A stretch of DNA of 64,000 nt from Lunatimonas lonarensis (lineage in GTDB: Bacteria > Bacteroidota > Bacteroidia > Cytophagales > Cyclobacteriaceae): contig NZ_AQHR01000054.1 in assembly GCF_000390185.1 (NCBI RefSeq), positions 1 to 64,000 of the forward strand, in the 5' to 3' direction. Every line of letters begins with the position of its first letter. The stretch's first letter is position 1. The position numbers and the translations under genes were made by a program. The notes under the pieces are model-generated. The model had not been told where the DNA came from and did not search any database. It saw nothing but the letters and a program-made list of their open reading frames with translations. Below, in pieces: positions 1-8,200 of this stretch.

Positions 1-116
1 ATTTGGCTCAAATTTGAGGGTTTTTGTGTACGTTAGTCAGAATTCTAAAAAAGAAGAATCTAATAATTAAATGACGGAAATTTTGTAAATTCGTCAAGGG
101 ATTAAAACTAAAACAT

Positions 117-338
117 ATGTTTGCTGCAATCGAAATTGATAGGGTTAACCTAACGATCATGGGAGTGAAATTTTCAGATTTAAAGACATTAGAAAGCACG
201 GCAAATGCTTTAGGAAGTAATATGTTTGAAGGTTTTAAACCTACGGCCAAAGGGGTTGAAATAATCAGGGATTATGTAGTAGGCAAAATTTCATTGGGTG
301 AATTGGTGAGGTTTGCGGAAGAAAAGGCTTATGTCTGA
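117..338 (+). CDS. VbhA-like antitoxin
   Basis: Small antitoxin of the VbhA type, expected to bind and silence the Fic toxin encoded next. The 73-residue product carries S34-N-M-F-E-G39, which fits the class I Fic inhibitory-helix motif [S/T]xxxE[G/N]. The Glu of that motif normally contacts the Fic anion-binding Arg and blocks productive ATP binding. The C-terminal part (about 42-70, with GVEIIRDYVVGKISLGEL) resembles the helical antitoxin domain. The stop overlaps the toxin start by 8 bases, as in translationally coupled pairs. A second in-frame ATG at 159 (residue 15) could be the true start; both keep the motif. The gene is AT-rich compared with genes further right. Confidence 0.72.
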   Translation: MFAAIEIDRVNLTIMGVKFSDLKTLESTANALGSNMFEGFKPTAKGVEIIRDYVVGKISLGELVRFAEEKAYV

Positions 339-927
339 TTTTTATAAGTACATTGACTTTGATTATACTTATGTAGACCCCAAAACAGGAATTTTAAAAA
401 ATATTCTGGGAATTACAGACCCAGATGTACTACTTTTTGTTGAAAGTGGAGCCGTCACAAAAAGGCTTGAGGAACTTTACAACAATCCCATTAAGATTAA
501 AGGGGTTGAAAACCTTTTTGATATTCACAAGCATTTATTTCAAGATATATATATCTGGGCTGGCAAAAAACGGATAGTGGAAATAAGTAAAGACGGAAAA
601 CAATTTTTTCCCACCACCCATTTTGATAATGCCAGTAACTACATTAATTCTTTGATAGCTGACTACAAGAAAATTCGAAAAAACAGAAGAAAAGAATTAG
701 CAGAGAAGTTGGCAGAAATTTTAGATAATGTAAATTATTTTCACCCTTTTAGAGAAGGGAACGGACGTGCACAAAGAGAGTTTTTAAGGTTGTTGGCCTT
801 GGAAAAAGGATTGATTCTGAACCTAAACCCTCCTGACAATAAAAGTGTGTATGAAAGATATATGAAAGGAACAATAGAGAGTGATTTGGTAACATTGAAA
901 GAATTGATTTTTGAACTAATTGCCTAA
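331..927 (+). CDS. Fic-domain AMP transferase toxin
   Basis: Fic/DOC family enzyme that transfers AMP (or another nucleotide part) onto hydroxyl side chains of target proteins, acting in the cytoplasm. The catalytic loop H138-PFREGNGRAQR149 matches the HPFx[D/E]GNGRxxR consensus, with the catalytic His and the nucleotide-anchoring Arg both present. The 198-residue length suits a single-domain toxin without the C-terminal targeting signal of secreted Bartonella effectors. I chose the ATG at 331 over an upstream TTG because it overlaps the antitoxin stop and follows a purine-rich GGAAGAAAAGG. Together with the upstream gene this is a VbhTA-type toxin-antitoxin pair in AT-rich, probably imported DNA. 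Confidence 0.85.
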   Translation: MSDFYKYIDFDYTYVDPKTGILKNILGITDPDVLLFVESGAVTKRLEELYNNPIKIKGVENLFDIHKHLFQDIYIWAGKKRIVEISKDGKQFFPTTHFDNASNYINSLIADYKKIRKNRRKELAEKLAEILDNVNYFHPFREGNGRAQREFLRLLALEKGLILNLNPPDNKSVYERYMKGTIESDLVTLKELIFELIA

Positions 928-957
928 AAAAAGAACAGTGCATAATCGAGTAGCCCG

Positions 958-979
958 ACCTGAGCTAACTAGCTCAGGT
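958..979. repeat. Inverted repeat after Fic gene
   Basis: Ten-base arms ACCTGAGCTA / TAGCTCAGGT separated by two bases, 30 bases after the Fic stop. It could fold as a terminator-like hairpin for the Fic transcript, but no T-run follows, so transcript end protection is as likely. Confidence 0.6.
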
Positions 980-997
980 TGAGGCCATCACTATTTA

Positions 998-1012
998 TCC
1001 CGACCCTCGGGA
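998..1012. repeat. TCCCGA-type palindrome
   Basis: TCCCGA-CCC-TCGGGA hairpin, one of several elements in this window with TCCCG...CGGGA arms. It ends 8 bases before the possible intron 5' end at 1021; some bacterial group II introns insert just after hairpins. Confidence 0.6.
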
Positions 1013-1020
1013 CCACCGTA

Positions 1021-1310
1021 GTGCGACAAGAAGTCGCTTTGATAACTGTTTGACGTTCAATGAACGATTAAACCTTGTGTTCCATTACAAGTAGCCTATG
1101 GATACGTGCATTTCTGGCAACGGGATTGTGCGAAGCTATCCGGACAATATAGCCCGTAAAGGGATGCTGTGAAGAATACCTGTTGCGCACCAACGTCAGA
1201 TGCGGGGGAGTTAGGCTTGATTGGTATGGTCAACATAGGTGAACTGCCATGTAAATGTCGTGACGTGTAGACAGCGAAAGACGGTGACACGCTGTGACCA
1301 AAACGGTAAG
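1021..1310 (+). mobile_element. Possible 5' remnant of a group II intron
   Basis: The segment opens with GTGCGACAAGAAGTCGC, which fits the group II intron 5' consensus GTGYG and at once forms a short GCGAC/GTCGC stem. The next 290 bases are dense in short complementary segments and look like structured RNA (domain I-like) rather than coding sequence. No reverse transcriptase gene, no domain V hairpin and no 3' end were found, so if the assignment is right this is a truncated, immobile copy. The right boundary is approximate. Another structured RNA is possible. Confidence 0.4.
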
Positions 1311-1337
1311 GGATATAGTTGGCAGGTTTTGCAAAGA

Positions 1338-1352
1338 TCCCGATTTTCGGGA
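1338..1352. repeat. TCCCGA-type palindrome
   Basis: TCCCGA-TTT-TCGGGA, same arms as the element at 998-1012 with a different three-base loop. It belongs to the local cluster of REP-like palindromes. Confidence 0.6.
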
Positions 1353-1475
1353 CAGGTCGTACTTGCTCACCCTCCCCTTCCGGCCTCCAAATGCCGCAAA
1401 GCGTGCGTCCCCTTGGCATTCCCGTGCTCGGGCATATTCGTTGGAACCGGGGTTTGCAGTCTCGCTTCTAGCATA

Positions 1476-1491
1476 TCCTGAGACTTCAGGA
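1476..1491. repeat. Short inverted repeat
   Basis: TCCTGA-GACT-TCAGGA hairpin with six-base arms, part of the palindrome cluster. No gene or T-run is attached to it. Confidence 0.5.
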
Positions 1492-1510
1492 CTTCCTCCC
1501 CCGCAGCCTG

Positions 1511-1541
1511 GCCTCCCGATACGCTCCGCTACCGGGACAGG
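1511..1541. repeat. Imperfect TCCCG-type inverted repeat
   Basis: Arms GCCTCCCG and CGGGACAGGC pair with one mismatch across a loop rich in ACGCTCCGCT. The arms belong to the TCCCG...CGGGA type seen at 998, 1338 and 1653. Confidence 0.5.
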
Positions 1542-1550
1542 CTCTCACTA

Positions 1551-1571
1551 AAAACTTCCACTGGAAGTTTT
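1551..1571. repeat. Near-perfect 21-base palindrome
   Basis: AAAACTTCCA and TGGAAGTTTT arms meet around a single base. This could be a protein-binding dyad or a cruciform; the arms are unlike the TCCCG family. Confidence 0.55.
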
Positions 1572-1602
1572 CTTTACGCTCGCTCCTCTCACGGCAAACC
1601 AC

Positions 1603-1619
1603 CCCTGTGAAAAACAGGG
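1603..1619. repeat. Hairpin CCCTGT/ACAGGG
   Basis: Six-base arms with a GAAAA loop, within the palindrome cluster. No T-run follows on either strand, so a terminator role is not supported. Confidence 0.5.
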
Positions 1620-1652
1620 CATGCTGTGCGAAAAGTGGTATATTTGAAGTTC

Positions 1653-1670
1653 TCCCGATAGCTATCGGGA
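1653..1670. repeat. Perfect 18-base palindrome
   Basis: TCCCGATAGCTATCGGGA is a perfect palindrome and the cleanest member of the TCCCGA...TCGGGA family in this window. I believe the type is dispersed in Cytophagales genomes; that is recollection, not something searched here. Confidence 0.7.
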
Positions 1671-1716
1671 TCGTAGGTAGTTCAGTGGTAAAATCCCTGC
1701 CTGCGTATAGCTGAAA

Positions 1717-1839
1717 AACGTGTGTGTGCAGTAGCGGATTAGAAGCACTTTCCTTTCCGTTTAGCACAAAGTTCCTTAGAAGCAAAGACCCTCGATTTAT
1801 CACTACACCCGCTATTGCCACATACACGCTGTTGGCAAC
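1717..1839 (-). repeat. attC-like long hairpin at cassette end
   Basis: Read on the minus strand, TGCCAAC lies a few bases after the stop of the next gene. It is followed by an arm (plus 1809-1830) that pairs almost fully with a second arm (plus 1717-1737) about 70 bases further on: AACGTGTGTGTGCAGTAGCG against the complement of CCGCTATTGCCACATACACG. Terminal complementary boxes, long imperfect arms, a variable middle and a position right after a stop codon are the layout of an integron attC site. The distal box reads GTTTTTC instead of GTTGGCA, so that end is degenerate. Confidence 0.5.
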
Positions 1840-1844
1840 TGGCT

Positions 1845-2633
1845 TTATTCCCACCATTCATTTATTTTCTTTTTTCCTTTACTTCGTTTAATGGCGTGAT
1901 TTGGGATTTGGTTTTTCAGGGCAATGTCTAACCAACCTTTATTCCAATATTTTTCAGACACATTAAATTCACCAACTCCAATATCAAAGTCTTTATTTGC
2001 ATTCGGAACTCTATAATCAGCCCAATTACAAATTTTACTATTCCCATTTGAATAGCTTTCCCAAATCCCAACAAAAGAATTGTTGAAATATCCATCTGAA
2101 AAGAACTCAATATTGTCATACTCTATCTGATTCTTTGAGTTCAAATACCATTTGGTGTAGAGTTTACCCTTAAAAATTCCGCTGTGATTTTGTTCCTTAT
2201 TCTCTTTAAATTCGTAATCAGCAATTAAAATGCCTTGTGATTTAATTCCCTTGTTTGCGTATTCATCGTCAACTCCAAAGTGTAGCTTTTTAACTTCATA
2301 AATTTCAACCAAATTGATTGTCCCTTGAAAATCACAGATTGTTTCTTTAACATTTGACTTCCCTGAAATTGAATATTCATAAGGATTTTCTTGATTTTTC
2401 TTTGCAATTAAAAGCTTTATCCTAATTCGCTGGTGTTCATCCCCAATTATGCCATAAACTTCACTATTCTCTGTTTTCAACCAAATACTAGAAAAGTCGA
2501 ATTGATTGTATTTATCCAAAACATTTTCTTGCTTCAACTCGCTACCGAGCATAAAGTCTTTCAGAAATTTTTTGTCAGTTTGAGCAAACAAAAAATTCGA
2601 TAAAAAAAGTAATTTGATAGTTGTCTGTTTCAT
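1845..2633 (-). CDS. Secreted hypothetical protein in cassette-like unit
   Basis: 262-residue protein with an N-terminal hydrophobic stretch ending at FAQ (about residues 7-17), suggesting export; no known domain was recognised. The body is rich in N, K, Y and E and ends in a basic-acidic tail (RSKGKKKINEWWE). The gene is clearly more AT-rich than the SusC/SusD genes to its right. Its ATG lies 12 bases after a GTTGGCAAC box (plus 2643-2651), and its stop lies 5-6 bases before a matching GTTGCCAAC box and an attC-like hairpin, with almost no untranslated sequence. That compact form suggests a captured gene cassette. Function unknown. Confidence 0.75.
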   Translation of the reverse strand: MKQTTIKLLFLSNFLFAQTDKKFLKDFMLGSELKQENVLDKYNQFDFSSIWLKTENSEVYGIIGDEHQRIRIKLLIAKKNQENPYEYSISGKSNVKETICDFQGTINLVEIYEVKKLHFGVDDEYANKGIKSQGILIADYEFKENKEQNHSGIFKGKLYTKWYLNSKNQIEYDNIEFFSDGYFNNSFVGIWESYSNGNSKICNWADYRVPNANKDFDIGVGEFNVSEKYWNKGWLDIALKNQIPNHAIKRSKGKKKINEWWE

Positions 2634-2642
2634 TTTAAGCTT

Positions 2643-2651
2643 GTTGCCAAC
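2643..2651. repeat. GTTGCCAAC box, upstream cassette edge
   Basis: Nine-base near-palindrome GTTGCCAAC (GTTGGCAAC on the minus strand), matched in inverted orientation by GTTGGCAAC at 1831-1839. The two enclose the minus-strand gene 1845-2633 and would act as the R'/R'' boxes of a cassette. Confidence 0.5.
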
Positions 2652-2948
2652 TTCTTATTGGTCTGGTTTGCCCAGATCCTTCTCGCATTTTGTTCCTGGA
2701 TTGGTCTGGTTTGGTTGCCTTCTATCTCGTCGACGCTTACAAGGTTATTCCTATCTCCCCCCATGGATCCCAACAACGTTCAGCGAGATCCGCTGCCGAC
2801 AGCTACCGATAAAGATAGGGCTTATTTGCCGCCCAAAAAACACCCTGATCGGGGTAATTTTCGGGGCCTAATTGGCATTTTTATAGTTTTTGATTGGGAG
2901 TTAGGCTCCTTTTGGTTAGTTTTATCTGCCATTTTAACCGTTTTCCAT
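2652..2948. other. Gene-free leader before lipoprotein gene
   Basis: Open on the plus strand, but the encoded residues look random until the lipoprotein signal at 2949. It carries a 14-base direct repeat ATTGGTCTGGTTTG (2657-2670 and 2700-2713) just outside the cassette edge. A small GCCTAAT/GTTAGGC hairpin sits at 2866-2906. No clear promoter was seen. Confidence 0.5.
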
Positions 2949-3578
2949 ATGTTACATCGTATCTGCTTGTCCCTTGTATTGCTTTGGGGGAGTTTCGCCC
3001 TCTCCTCCTGTGAGGAAACCATCGATGTGGTTCCAACAACTACCTATCAGTTGGAAATAGAAGAACTCACCGAAATTATCGCCATGGAATTGTTCCGGGA
3101 AATAACCACACAAAGTGCCGGAACGGATTCATACGGGCTGAGGACAGTCTACGATGGTGACAACGATTCCAATCAGATGAGCATTACCGGAAGTCCCTCA
3201 GGCCGGTTGGTTGCCTGTATTTTGCAACAAACGCCCTCCATCGATCAGCGACGACAAATCAGCCACTTGATGCAGGAGTTAACCGATTGCCGGTCCGAGG
3301 CTGTGAAGACATTCCGAACGGAGCGGGAAGCACTTTTTCAACGTTTGGAGCAGCAACGGCAGCAGGTGTTGGAAGCAGCGCAGAGCGGACAGTTGTCACG
3401 TGAGGAATATAACCGGCGAATTCTTCACCTTCGACAGCGGTTCGGTATTTTAATGGAGGAGCTTGGCGATCGCCATTTGTTGGCGGTTCGTCCTTGTGTG
3501 CGCACGATGGTCAGTGGCCTGCCCCAGGTACTCGGAAGTGCCAATTGGGAGAATTTCTACCTCTGCATGAGCGAATAA
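2949..3578 (+). CDS. Lipoprotein with a helical, coiled-coil-like body
   Basis: 209-residue predicted lipoprotein: residues 1-20 form a signal peptide with lipobox ALSSC, so Cys21 would be lipidated and the protein anchored in the periplasm or outer membrane. The middle (about 110-170) is rich in Q, E, R and L with repeated glutamines (for example LEQQRQQVLEAAQSGQ) and should be helical or coiled coil. Cysteines in VACILQ and DCRSE might form a disulfide. No family was recognised. I chose the ATG at 2949, not the upstream in-frame ATG at 2658, because only the later start gives a proper signal peptide. Confidence 0.72.
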   Translation: MLHRICLSLVLLWGSFALSSCEETIDVVPTTTYQLEIEELTEIIAMELFREITTQSAGTDSYGLRTVYDGDNDSNQMSITGSPSGRLVACILQQTPSIDQRRQISHLMQELTDCRSEAVKTFRTEREALFQRLEQQRQQVLEAAQSGQLSREEYNRRILHLRQRFGILMEELGDRHLLAVRPCVRTMVSGLPQVLGSANWENFYLCMSE

Positions 3579-3757
3579 TGTACGCTTGGCATTCCCTATT
3601 AAACAGGAATTCAGTTTCCTTAAAATAGCAATAAACGACACCATGTGCCTACCCTGTAAAATTACGCCTTTACCTGCGAATTAAAAAATGGTAAAAAAAC
3701 AGATAAATCATCCAAGGCAAAATTCCCAGGAAACCAACATGACATGGGCGTATTGCC

Positions 3758-3786
3758 AAAAAAGGCGCTGGAATGACTCCAGCGCC
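3758..3786 (-). terminator. Rho-independent terminator of the SusCD unit
   Basis: Perfect nine-base stem GGCGCTGGA / TCCAGCGCC with a five-base loop, followed on the minus strand by six T (plus A-run 3758-3763). It lies 35 bases beyond the SusD stop and closes the sigma-FecR-SusC-SusD unit. Confidence 0.88.
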
Positions 3787-3820
3787 CTGTGTAGCTGATA
3801 AACAAACCCCTGATGTATAC

Positions 3821-5149
3821 TTAATACCCTGGGTTTTGAGGTAAAAGATTGGGATTTCTGAGAATTTCGCCCGCAGGCACCGGTAAAATGGCTTTGTTCC
3901 GGTCGGTAATACCCATCACCGAAGCCAGCCGGTCTGTTCGCACTAGATCAAACCACTCGTGCCCTTCAAAGCAAAGTTCTAACCTACGCTCTTTATATAG
4001 CGCGGTTCTAAAATCAGCAAGGTTGGCCGGGGCAATAGGCGCCAAACCAGCGCGCCTTCTCACTTCATTCAACAAGTCCACCGCTTCTTGGTTTGGATAA
4101 GAAGTCTCGGCTAGGGCTTCGGCCTTACTAAGAAGAACCTCCGCCAAACGGAACAAAATGACGTTATCGTCACGACTGCTAGTCCGAAAATACTTCCGCA
4201 TGTAATTACCATTATTGGCAAAGCCAAAGGTGGCCTCCTTTCGGACATCTCCTGACTCGTACGCTTTGTAGATGTCAGGGTTTACCTCTATAACCCTGTT
4301 TCCCCCTAATGAACCGGGTAAAAAATTCGTTGCCAGATTGTTTTGTACCTGTGGATCATAGTTGATTTCCATGATGGATTCGTCCGAATTCTTGTTGCTG
4401 AACAAAGACTGGTAGGGAATAGTCAGCGTAGAACCTTTGGATCCCGTCACTCTGTTCGCATCCTGAATGGCTTGCGCATATTCCTTTCTGAATAGATAAA
4501 TGCGGGTACCAAGCGCAAAGGCAGCGTTCTTGGTGGCTCGGGCCTTTGTAGCTAAGGCGGTTGGAAAGGATTCGGGCAGGTTTGCTTTGGCAAAATTTAA
4601 ATCCTCGACAATCTGGGCGTATACCTGGGCCACCGGATCGCGAGAAACCTGTAGCGAGGGAATGTCAGGGCTTACAGTCGGTGTAGTGATGAGCGGCACA
4701 TCCCCATAATTGCGCACCAGGTTAAAGTAGGTAAAGGCCCGTAAAAAGCGGGCTTCACCCAATACCTGATTTCTTCGCTGCTCGTCCATTCCCGGTATTT
4801 CGGGAACCCTTGCAATTACTACGTTTACACGATTAATTAACACAAAATGCTGGTTCCAATAGGTTTCATACCATGGATTATCGTCTAGAAACAGTAGGTT
4901 ATTCATCTGCTCAAACTGTCGGTTAAGTGCCGTACCGACGGTATTTTTGGTCGGTAATTCAGGAAACACGACGTAGTTGAACCCTAATTCAGCCAACTGC
5001 CTGTACGCACCGATAATGGCTGCGTCTGCGTCAGACGGACGCACAAATAGCTGTTCGTTGGATACTGCATCCAAGGGTTCTTGGTCTACCACATTACAAG
5101 CCCATCCAAGGGCAAAAATGATAAGTAATTGATATACGATATTTTTCAT
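3821..5149 (-). CDS. SusD/RagB-family nutrient-binding lipoprotein
   Basis: Surface-exposed glycan- or nutrient-binding lipoprotein that forms the lid of the SusC barrel. The 442-residue product starts with a lipoprotein signal (lipobox LGWAC, Cys18) and shows SusD hallmarks: an early TPR-like helical region (ADAAIIGAYRQLAEL), the FLRAFTYFNLVRNYGDVPLI segment around 135-155, and the C-terminal VRRRAGLAP and YKERRLELCFEGHEWFDLVR blocks. It is slightly shorter than typical SusD proteins (about 500). It follows SusC on the same strand after 147 bases and is closed by a terminator, so both are co-expressed. The ligand cannot be told from sequence. Confidence 0.93.
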   Translation of the reverse strand: MKNIVYQLLIIFALGWACNVVDQEPLDAVSNEQLFVRPSDADAAIIGAYRQLAELGFNYVVFPELPTKNTVGTALNRQFEQMNNLLFLDDNPWYETYWNQHFVLINRVNVVIARVPEIPGMDEQRRNQVLGEARFLRAFTYFNLVRNYGDVPLITTPTVSPDIPSLQVSRDPVAQVYAQIVEDLNFAKANLPESFPTALATKARATKNAAFALGTRIYLFRKEYAQAIQDANRVTGSKGSTLTIPYQSLFSNKNSDESIMEINYDPQVQNNLATNFLPGSLGGNRVIEVNPDIYKAYESGDVRKEATFGFANNGNYMRKYFRTSSRDDNVILFRLAEVLLSKAEALAETSYPNQEAVDLLNEVRRRAGLAPIAPANLADFRTALYKERRLELCFEGHEWFDLVRTDRLASVMGITDRNKAILPVPAGEILRNPNLLPQNPGY

Positions 5150-5184
5150 GTGTCTATAATTTATTCTTTAACGGTCACAACTTG

Positions 5185-5200
5185 TCCCGGAATATCGGGA
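5185..5200. repeat. TCCCG...CGGGA hairpin between SusC and SusD
   Basis: TCCCG-GAATAT-CGGGA in the SusC-SusD spacer, with the same arms as the accessory-region palindromes. Position inside an operon suggests a role in processing or unequal expression of SusC and SusD, or simply a dispersed repeat. Confidence 0.45.
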
Positions 5201-5296
5201 TTCCCGCACGGTCGACTCCAGTCGGAAGGGAAATCCTTGCCTAACGGCGTACTGGTTTCATGTTTAATGGTCGTCCGGCTTTGCGTAATGTTCGAT

Positions 5297-8200
5297 TTAG
5301 AAAGTTAGATTTAATCCCATGGTGTATGAACGTGCCTGAGGATAGGAGCTTAAGTCAAACCCTAACCTCGAATCATCCTCATACGCATTAACCTCGGGGT
5401 CATATCCACGGTACTGGGTGAATGTTAACAGATTCTGTCCTGCTAGGTAGATCCGTAGGTTGCTAACACCCAATTTTCTAAGCACTTCTCCTTGCATATT
5501 ATAACCAAGTGAAATGTTTTTGATCCGTAGAAATGAGCCGTCCTGCAATACCCTATCCGAAACCGAACCGTTTCGATACGGGTCGCCCCAAGCCGCACGA
5601 TGCAGGGTTGCTATATCTCCTGGTTGACGCCATCTCTCTCTGGCAAGGGTAGAGGAGTTAAACCAAGTATGCAGCCTTCCGTAGGAATACTCCGCTTGGT
5701 TGAAAATCTCGTTGCCATATACAAAATGTAAAAACACGGACGCATCAAAATTTTTGAATACAAAGGAATTCGTCAAACCCCCGATAAACTTAGGCTGTGC
5801 GCTACCTATTACCTGCACGTCCTCCGTTGTCGAGGCAAACGGTATATTGTTGTCGCCGTTCAGGTCATCAAAGATATAGTCACCGGTTTCCGGGTTCACT
5901 CCCAGGATCTTCCAACCGTAAAATGTCCCCAGTGGGTAGCCTTCCTTGACGATACTCGCATAACCATTAAATCCCAAAGGCCGGGGTCCACCTGGGAGAT
6001 TTGTGACCTTGTTTCTATTGAAGGCGATATTGAAATCACTCGTCCAACGAAAATCATTACGATCCACATTTACCGTGTTCAACAAAACTTCAATACCCCT
6101 ATTCTCCACATTCCCCACGTTTTGGAGGGAGCTGACAAATCCGGAGGTACGCGGCAGCAATACCTCCAGCAAGAGGCCGGAAGTCTTCTTAAGGTAAGCG
6201 TCCACGGTCAAATTAACCCTGTTTTTCAATAGACTGAAATCCACCCCGAGGTTTGTCTGTTCGGTGGTTTCCCAGGTCAGGTCAGGATTTGCCAGCTGGG
6301 TTGGTGCCAGACCACTTTGACCAATGTAGTTAAATCCACCACCGGAAAGACCGCGGGAGGTAAAGTTGCCGATTTCCTGGTTGCCGGTCCTTCCCCAGCT
6401 CGCCCTGAACTTCAAATCCTCTACCCAGCTTTTGTCCTGAAGGAAGGCTTCTTGGCCTAGGCGATAGGAAGCGGACACGGAGGGAAAGGTTCCATATTTG
6501 TTGTTTTCGCTAAACCTGGAAGATCCGTCTACCCGATAACTTGCTGCAAAGTTAAATTTATCCTTGTAGCCGTAGTTAAATCGACTGAAGTAGGAAACCA
6601 ATCCCCAGCTGCTACCTGTTGACGAAGAGTTTTTGATGGAAGCAGACCCAAGGGTGGGAATACTCTCCAGCGCAAAGTTTGAGCCGGCTGAGATCGTGCG
6701 GCTAAAGACCGACTCTTGATTAGAATATCCCAACAGAGCGCTTATCCGGTGGTCTGAACCAATTTCCCGGGTAAAGTTCAACGTATTTTCATTGATCCAA
6801 CCGATGTCTTGGGTATGGCTGTTAGTTCCGGTTCCGTTTGTTGTCCTACCCACCACCGTCAGGTTATTGGGTGGCACAAAGTAGATTTCCTCCAAGCTTA
6901 GGTAATCCACCCCAAACGTACTGCGCAGCGTCAATCCTTCGAGGATTTCGTAATCGATGTAAGTATTGCCCAACACCCGGTTGTTAAACGCTTCATTGGT
7001 TACCTGATCTGCAATAAGCAGGGGATTATCAATATTGCTGATATAGGGATCATTGGGGTTAAGGCTGCCATCCGGCAGGCGGGCAGGTACGGCCGGTGAC
7101 TTCACAATGGCTACGGCAACGATACCTTGTCTGTCGCTGGTACTTACCCTATCGGTCTTTGACCGGTTTAGACTTAGGCTGACGCCTGCTTTTAGCCGTT
7201 CATTTATATGTTGGTCAAAGTTAAAGCGAAAATTGCCACGGCTGAATCCGCTTCCTATCACCACGCCCTGCTGGTCCAAGTAGCTGCCTGAAAGAAAATA
7301 TTGCGAACGTTGGGTGCCTCCGGAAAGGGAAAGTTCGTGGTTTTGAATAGGCGAAGAACGAAAGATCTCATCTTGCCAATCGGTGGTTGGAAGTGCAGAG
7401 GGATCTGCGATGGGCTCTTGCCTGCCCACATTTCGGTTGGCCTCATTGATCAGCTCACCCCATTCAGGGCCATCCAAAAGCGGTATACGCTTGGCTACCT
7501 CCTGGAAACCATAATACATATTGTAGCTGATACGGGTAGATTCCGCCGCACCGCGTTTGGTAGTGATAATGATCACACCGTTCGATGCCCTTGAACCATA
7601 AATGGCAGCCGCTGAGGCGTCTTTCAATACCTCAATGGAAGCAATATCGTTCGGACTGATGTTGGCGAGTGGGTTTTGCTGCACCGATCCAGCCGCCGCA
7701 CCACTGTAATTACCCGTATTGATCGGAATGCCATCCACTACATACAGTGGATCATTGCCACCGGTAATGGAACTGGCACCTCGAATTCTCACGGTAGACC
7801 TGCCACCTGGGGTACCCGAGTTCTGCGTCACATTGACGCCACTCACCCTGCCCTGCAACAGTTGCTCGGGACCGGTTATAGGCAGGTCAGCCAATTTTTT
7901 ATCTCCAACGGATAGGGATCCAATGGCACTGGTAATGTCCTTTTTGCTCTGGGTTCCATAACCTACCACCACTACTTCATCCAAACTGCGGCTGTCCAAG
8001 GTCAAGGCAACATTGATCACCGACTGGTTGCCTACCACCACTTCCTGTACATTATAGCCAATAAAGGAAAACTGAAGTACCTCCCCAGCATTGACCGTGA
8101 TACTGTAGCGGCCGTCAATATCGGTAGAAGTACCCCTAGCGGTGTTTTTAACGATCACCGTAGCTCCTGGCAGTGATTCGTTGGATGCTGCGTCGGTAAC

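Larger units (their letters stand above)
928..1844. other. Gene-free accessory stretch rich in palindromes
   Basis: About 900 bases without a convincing gene. Open frames exist on both strands but have no recognisable motif and cross several inverted repeats. The stretch holds a possible group II intron 5' segment (from 1021), at least eight palindromes listed separately, and an attC-like long hairpin (1717-1839). It lies between a toxin-antitoxin pair and a cassette-like gene, so it looks like a decayed insertion hotspot. Confidence 0.6.

Noticed and set aside
73-95. Weak dyad before the antitoxin gene as an operator
   Set aside because: Only the outer four bases pair cleanly (GACG/CGTC); too weak to call.
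1671-1708. Segment GGTAGTTCAGTGGTAAAAT resembling a tRNA D-arm
   Set aside because: No T-arm, no matching acceptor strand and no anticodon stem follow, so it is a short chance match or a fragment at most.
1096-1857. Several 80-120-residue open frames on both strands
   Set aside because: No start context, no motifs, and they cross palindromes and the attC-like hairpin; residue composition looks random.
2866-2906. GCCTAAT ... GTTAGGC hairpin that fits the GTTRRRY attC core
   Set aside because: The hairpin is only 41 bases, without the inner boxes of an attC site. A GGGAGTTAGGCT string also occurs at 1206-1217, but I see no matching partner there.
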